A stretch of 7,484 nt of DNA from contig CANMXH010000110.1 in NCBI GenBank assembly GCA_947501315.1, positions 1 through 7,484 on the forward strand. Direction: 5' to 3'. This document shows positions 6,597 through 7,484 of this stretch, one piece after another. Each line of letters starts with the position of its first letter. Positions within the stretch are counted from its first letter, which is position 1. The notes below the pieces were generated by a model, which worked only from the letters and a program-made list of their open reading frames with translations, searched no databases and was not told the DNA's origin. Source of the DNA: Caulobacteraceae bacterium (lineage in GTDB: Bacteria; Pseudomonadota; Alphaproteobacteria; Caulobacterales; Caulobacteraceae). The position numbers and the translations under genes were made by a program.

Positions 6597-7424
6597 CTAT
6601 GCCTGCTGCTGTTCCTGTTGCATGTCGGCATCACGCACATTCAGCCGCACGGCCAGCCGTTCGCCCCCGCCGCCGTAGCTGGCCCCACGAACGGGGGCCG
6701 CGCCGCGATAGTCGAGGCCGGCCGCGACCCTGACATAGCGGTCGGTGGCACAGATGCCGTTGGCCGGATCGAACCCCACCCAGCCCAGATCGGGAATCCA
6801 GGCCTCGGCCCAGGCGTGGGCGGCCTCCTGATCGTCCCTGCCGTCACGGCGCAGCAGATGGCCCGAAACATAGCGGGCCGGCATGCCCATCTGCCGCGCA
6901 CAGGCGATGAACACATGGGCGTGGTCCTGACAGACGCCCCGGCCCAGGGCCAGAACCTCGGCCGCCGTATGGGTGGGCGTGGTCACACCGACCTCGAACG
7001 CCACGGAACCGTGGATGCCGGCCATCAGCCGATGCAGCCGCTCCAGCGGCGGATGGGCCGAGAACTCCGAGGCGAAGACCCCGATCAGCCTGTCGCGCCG
7101 CGTCAGGGCCGTATCGCGCAGGAAGACCAGCGGCGACAGCGTCTCCTGCCCTGCCGGAACGACCCCGGCCGTATCGGTGGTCACCACCTCGCCCGAGACC
7201 CGCACCGTCAGGCTCTGGGTCGGCTGTTCGGTGTAGAGGGTGTGGACGATGTTGCCGAAAGCGTCCTCGGACTTGCGCAGCCGCGCGTCGACGTCCGTCT
7301 CGACCCGCCAGTTGCGGACCTGCTGGGCCTCGGAAGAGCGGGGCGTCAGCCTGAGGGTCTGGATGATGAAACGCGCCGCCCGGTCGTAGGCATAGGTGGT
7401 TGCGTGGTCGATACTGATACGCAC
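6597..7424 (-). CDS. Transglutaminase-like cysteine protease, Anbu-cluster type
   Basis: A 275-residue protein with no signal peptide, presumably cytoplasmic. Residues 1-75 look like the bacterial transglutaminase N-terminal beta domain (start MRISIDHATTYAYDRAARF). The core holds the Cys-His-Asp triad: Cys165 in RGVCQDHAH, His203 in AHAWAEAW and Asp219 in GFDPANG. Such proteins cleave or form amide bonds and are usually read as proteases. The start is GTG at 7424, only 3 bases after the upstream stop; no good ribosome site is visible, so coupling to the upstream gene is likely. The GTG start is supported because residues 1-20 fit the family's first strand. The C-terminus is Gln-rich (MQQEQQQA). 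Its position next to alpha-E and Anbu genes marks it as the cluster member; the substrate is unknown. Confidence 0.92.
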   Translation of the reverse strand: MRISIDHATTYAYDRAARFIIQTLRLTPRSSEAQQVRNWRVETDVDARLRKSEDAFGNIVHTLYTEQPTQSLTVRVSGEVVTTDTAGVVPAGQETLSPLVFLRDTALTRRDRLIGVFASEFSAHPPLERLHRLMAGIHGSVAFEVGVTTPTHTAAEVLALGRGVCQDHAHVFIACARQMGMPARYVSGHLLRRDGRDDQEAAHAWAEAWIPDLGWVGFDPANGICATDRYVRVAAGLDYRGAAPVRGASYGGGGERLAVRLNVRDADMQQEQQQA

Positions 7425-7427
7425 GGG

Positions 7428-7484
7428 TCAGCTCAGATACTGGTCATGGATGGCCTGGCCCAGCCGGCCATTCTCGGCGAGGAA
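7428..7484 (-). CDS. Probable alpha-E (DUF403) protein, C-terminal 18 codons
   Basis: The minus strand carries an open frame running in from the right edge and ending in TGA at 7430-7428. It encodes FLAENGRLGQAIHDQYLS. The ENGRLxxAI-xxQYL pattern resembles the C-terminus of alpha-E (COG2307/DUF403) proteins. Position supports this, since that gene usually sits just upstream of this transglutaminase type. Alpha-E proteins are all-helical partners of circularly permuted ATP-grasp proteins. With only 18 residues the call rests mainly on context. Confidence 0.6.
   Translation of the reverse strand, partial: FLAENGRLGQAIHDQYLS

Overview
The window looks like chromosomal DNA from a GC-rich alphaproteobacterium, most likely Caulobacterales (Brevundimonas or Caulobacter type). 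The reasons are the base composition, the G/C-ending codons, a GCTAGGGT-type -10 box, and the mix of gene families. The genus is inferred; there is no rRNA or marker phylogeny here.

Layout, left to right. (1) The 3' end of a chorismate mutase gene (+, bases 2-154) meets a convergent two-gene unit on the minus strand: an APC-family amino acid permease (1975-524) and a small histidine phosphotransfer (HPt) protein (524-171) whose start codon overlaps the permease stop codon. (2) An intergenic block (1976-2404) holds a probable permease promoter on the minus strand, a complete tRNA-Lys(CTT) with encoded CCA, and a hairpin-rich leader. (3) A 1099-residue exported protein (2405-5704, +) fuses a long TolB/tricorn-like PD40 beta-propeller region to a C-terminal amidohydrolase. 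A perfect 10-bp hairpin with a 4-base loop follows it. (4) Three minus-strand genes converge on that hairpin. In transcription order they are the last 18 codons of a probable alpha-E (DUF403) protein at the right edge, a transglutaminase-like cysteine protease, and Anbu, the proteasome-beta-like Ntn hydrolase.

The last group is the most notable biology in the window. Anbu, transglutaminase and alpha-E genes, together with a circularly permuted ATP-grasp gene, recur as a cluster in proteobacteria. Comparative genomics has proposed it as a peptide synthesis and turnover system, but its substrate is unknown. The ATP-grasp gene, if present, would lie beyond base 7484. The second point of interest is the exported propeller-amidohydrolase, in which two of the usual metal-ligand positions appear to be substituted. 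The third is the translational coupling of a permease to a stand-alone HPt protein, which hints at a phosphorelay link to nutrient transport. I see no mobile elements, CRISPR arrays or integrase genes.
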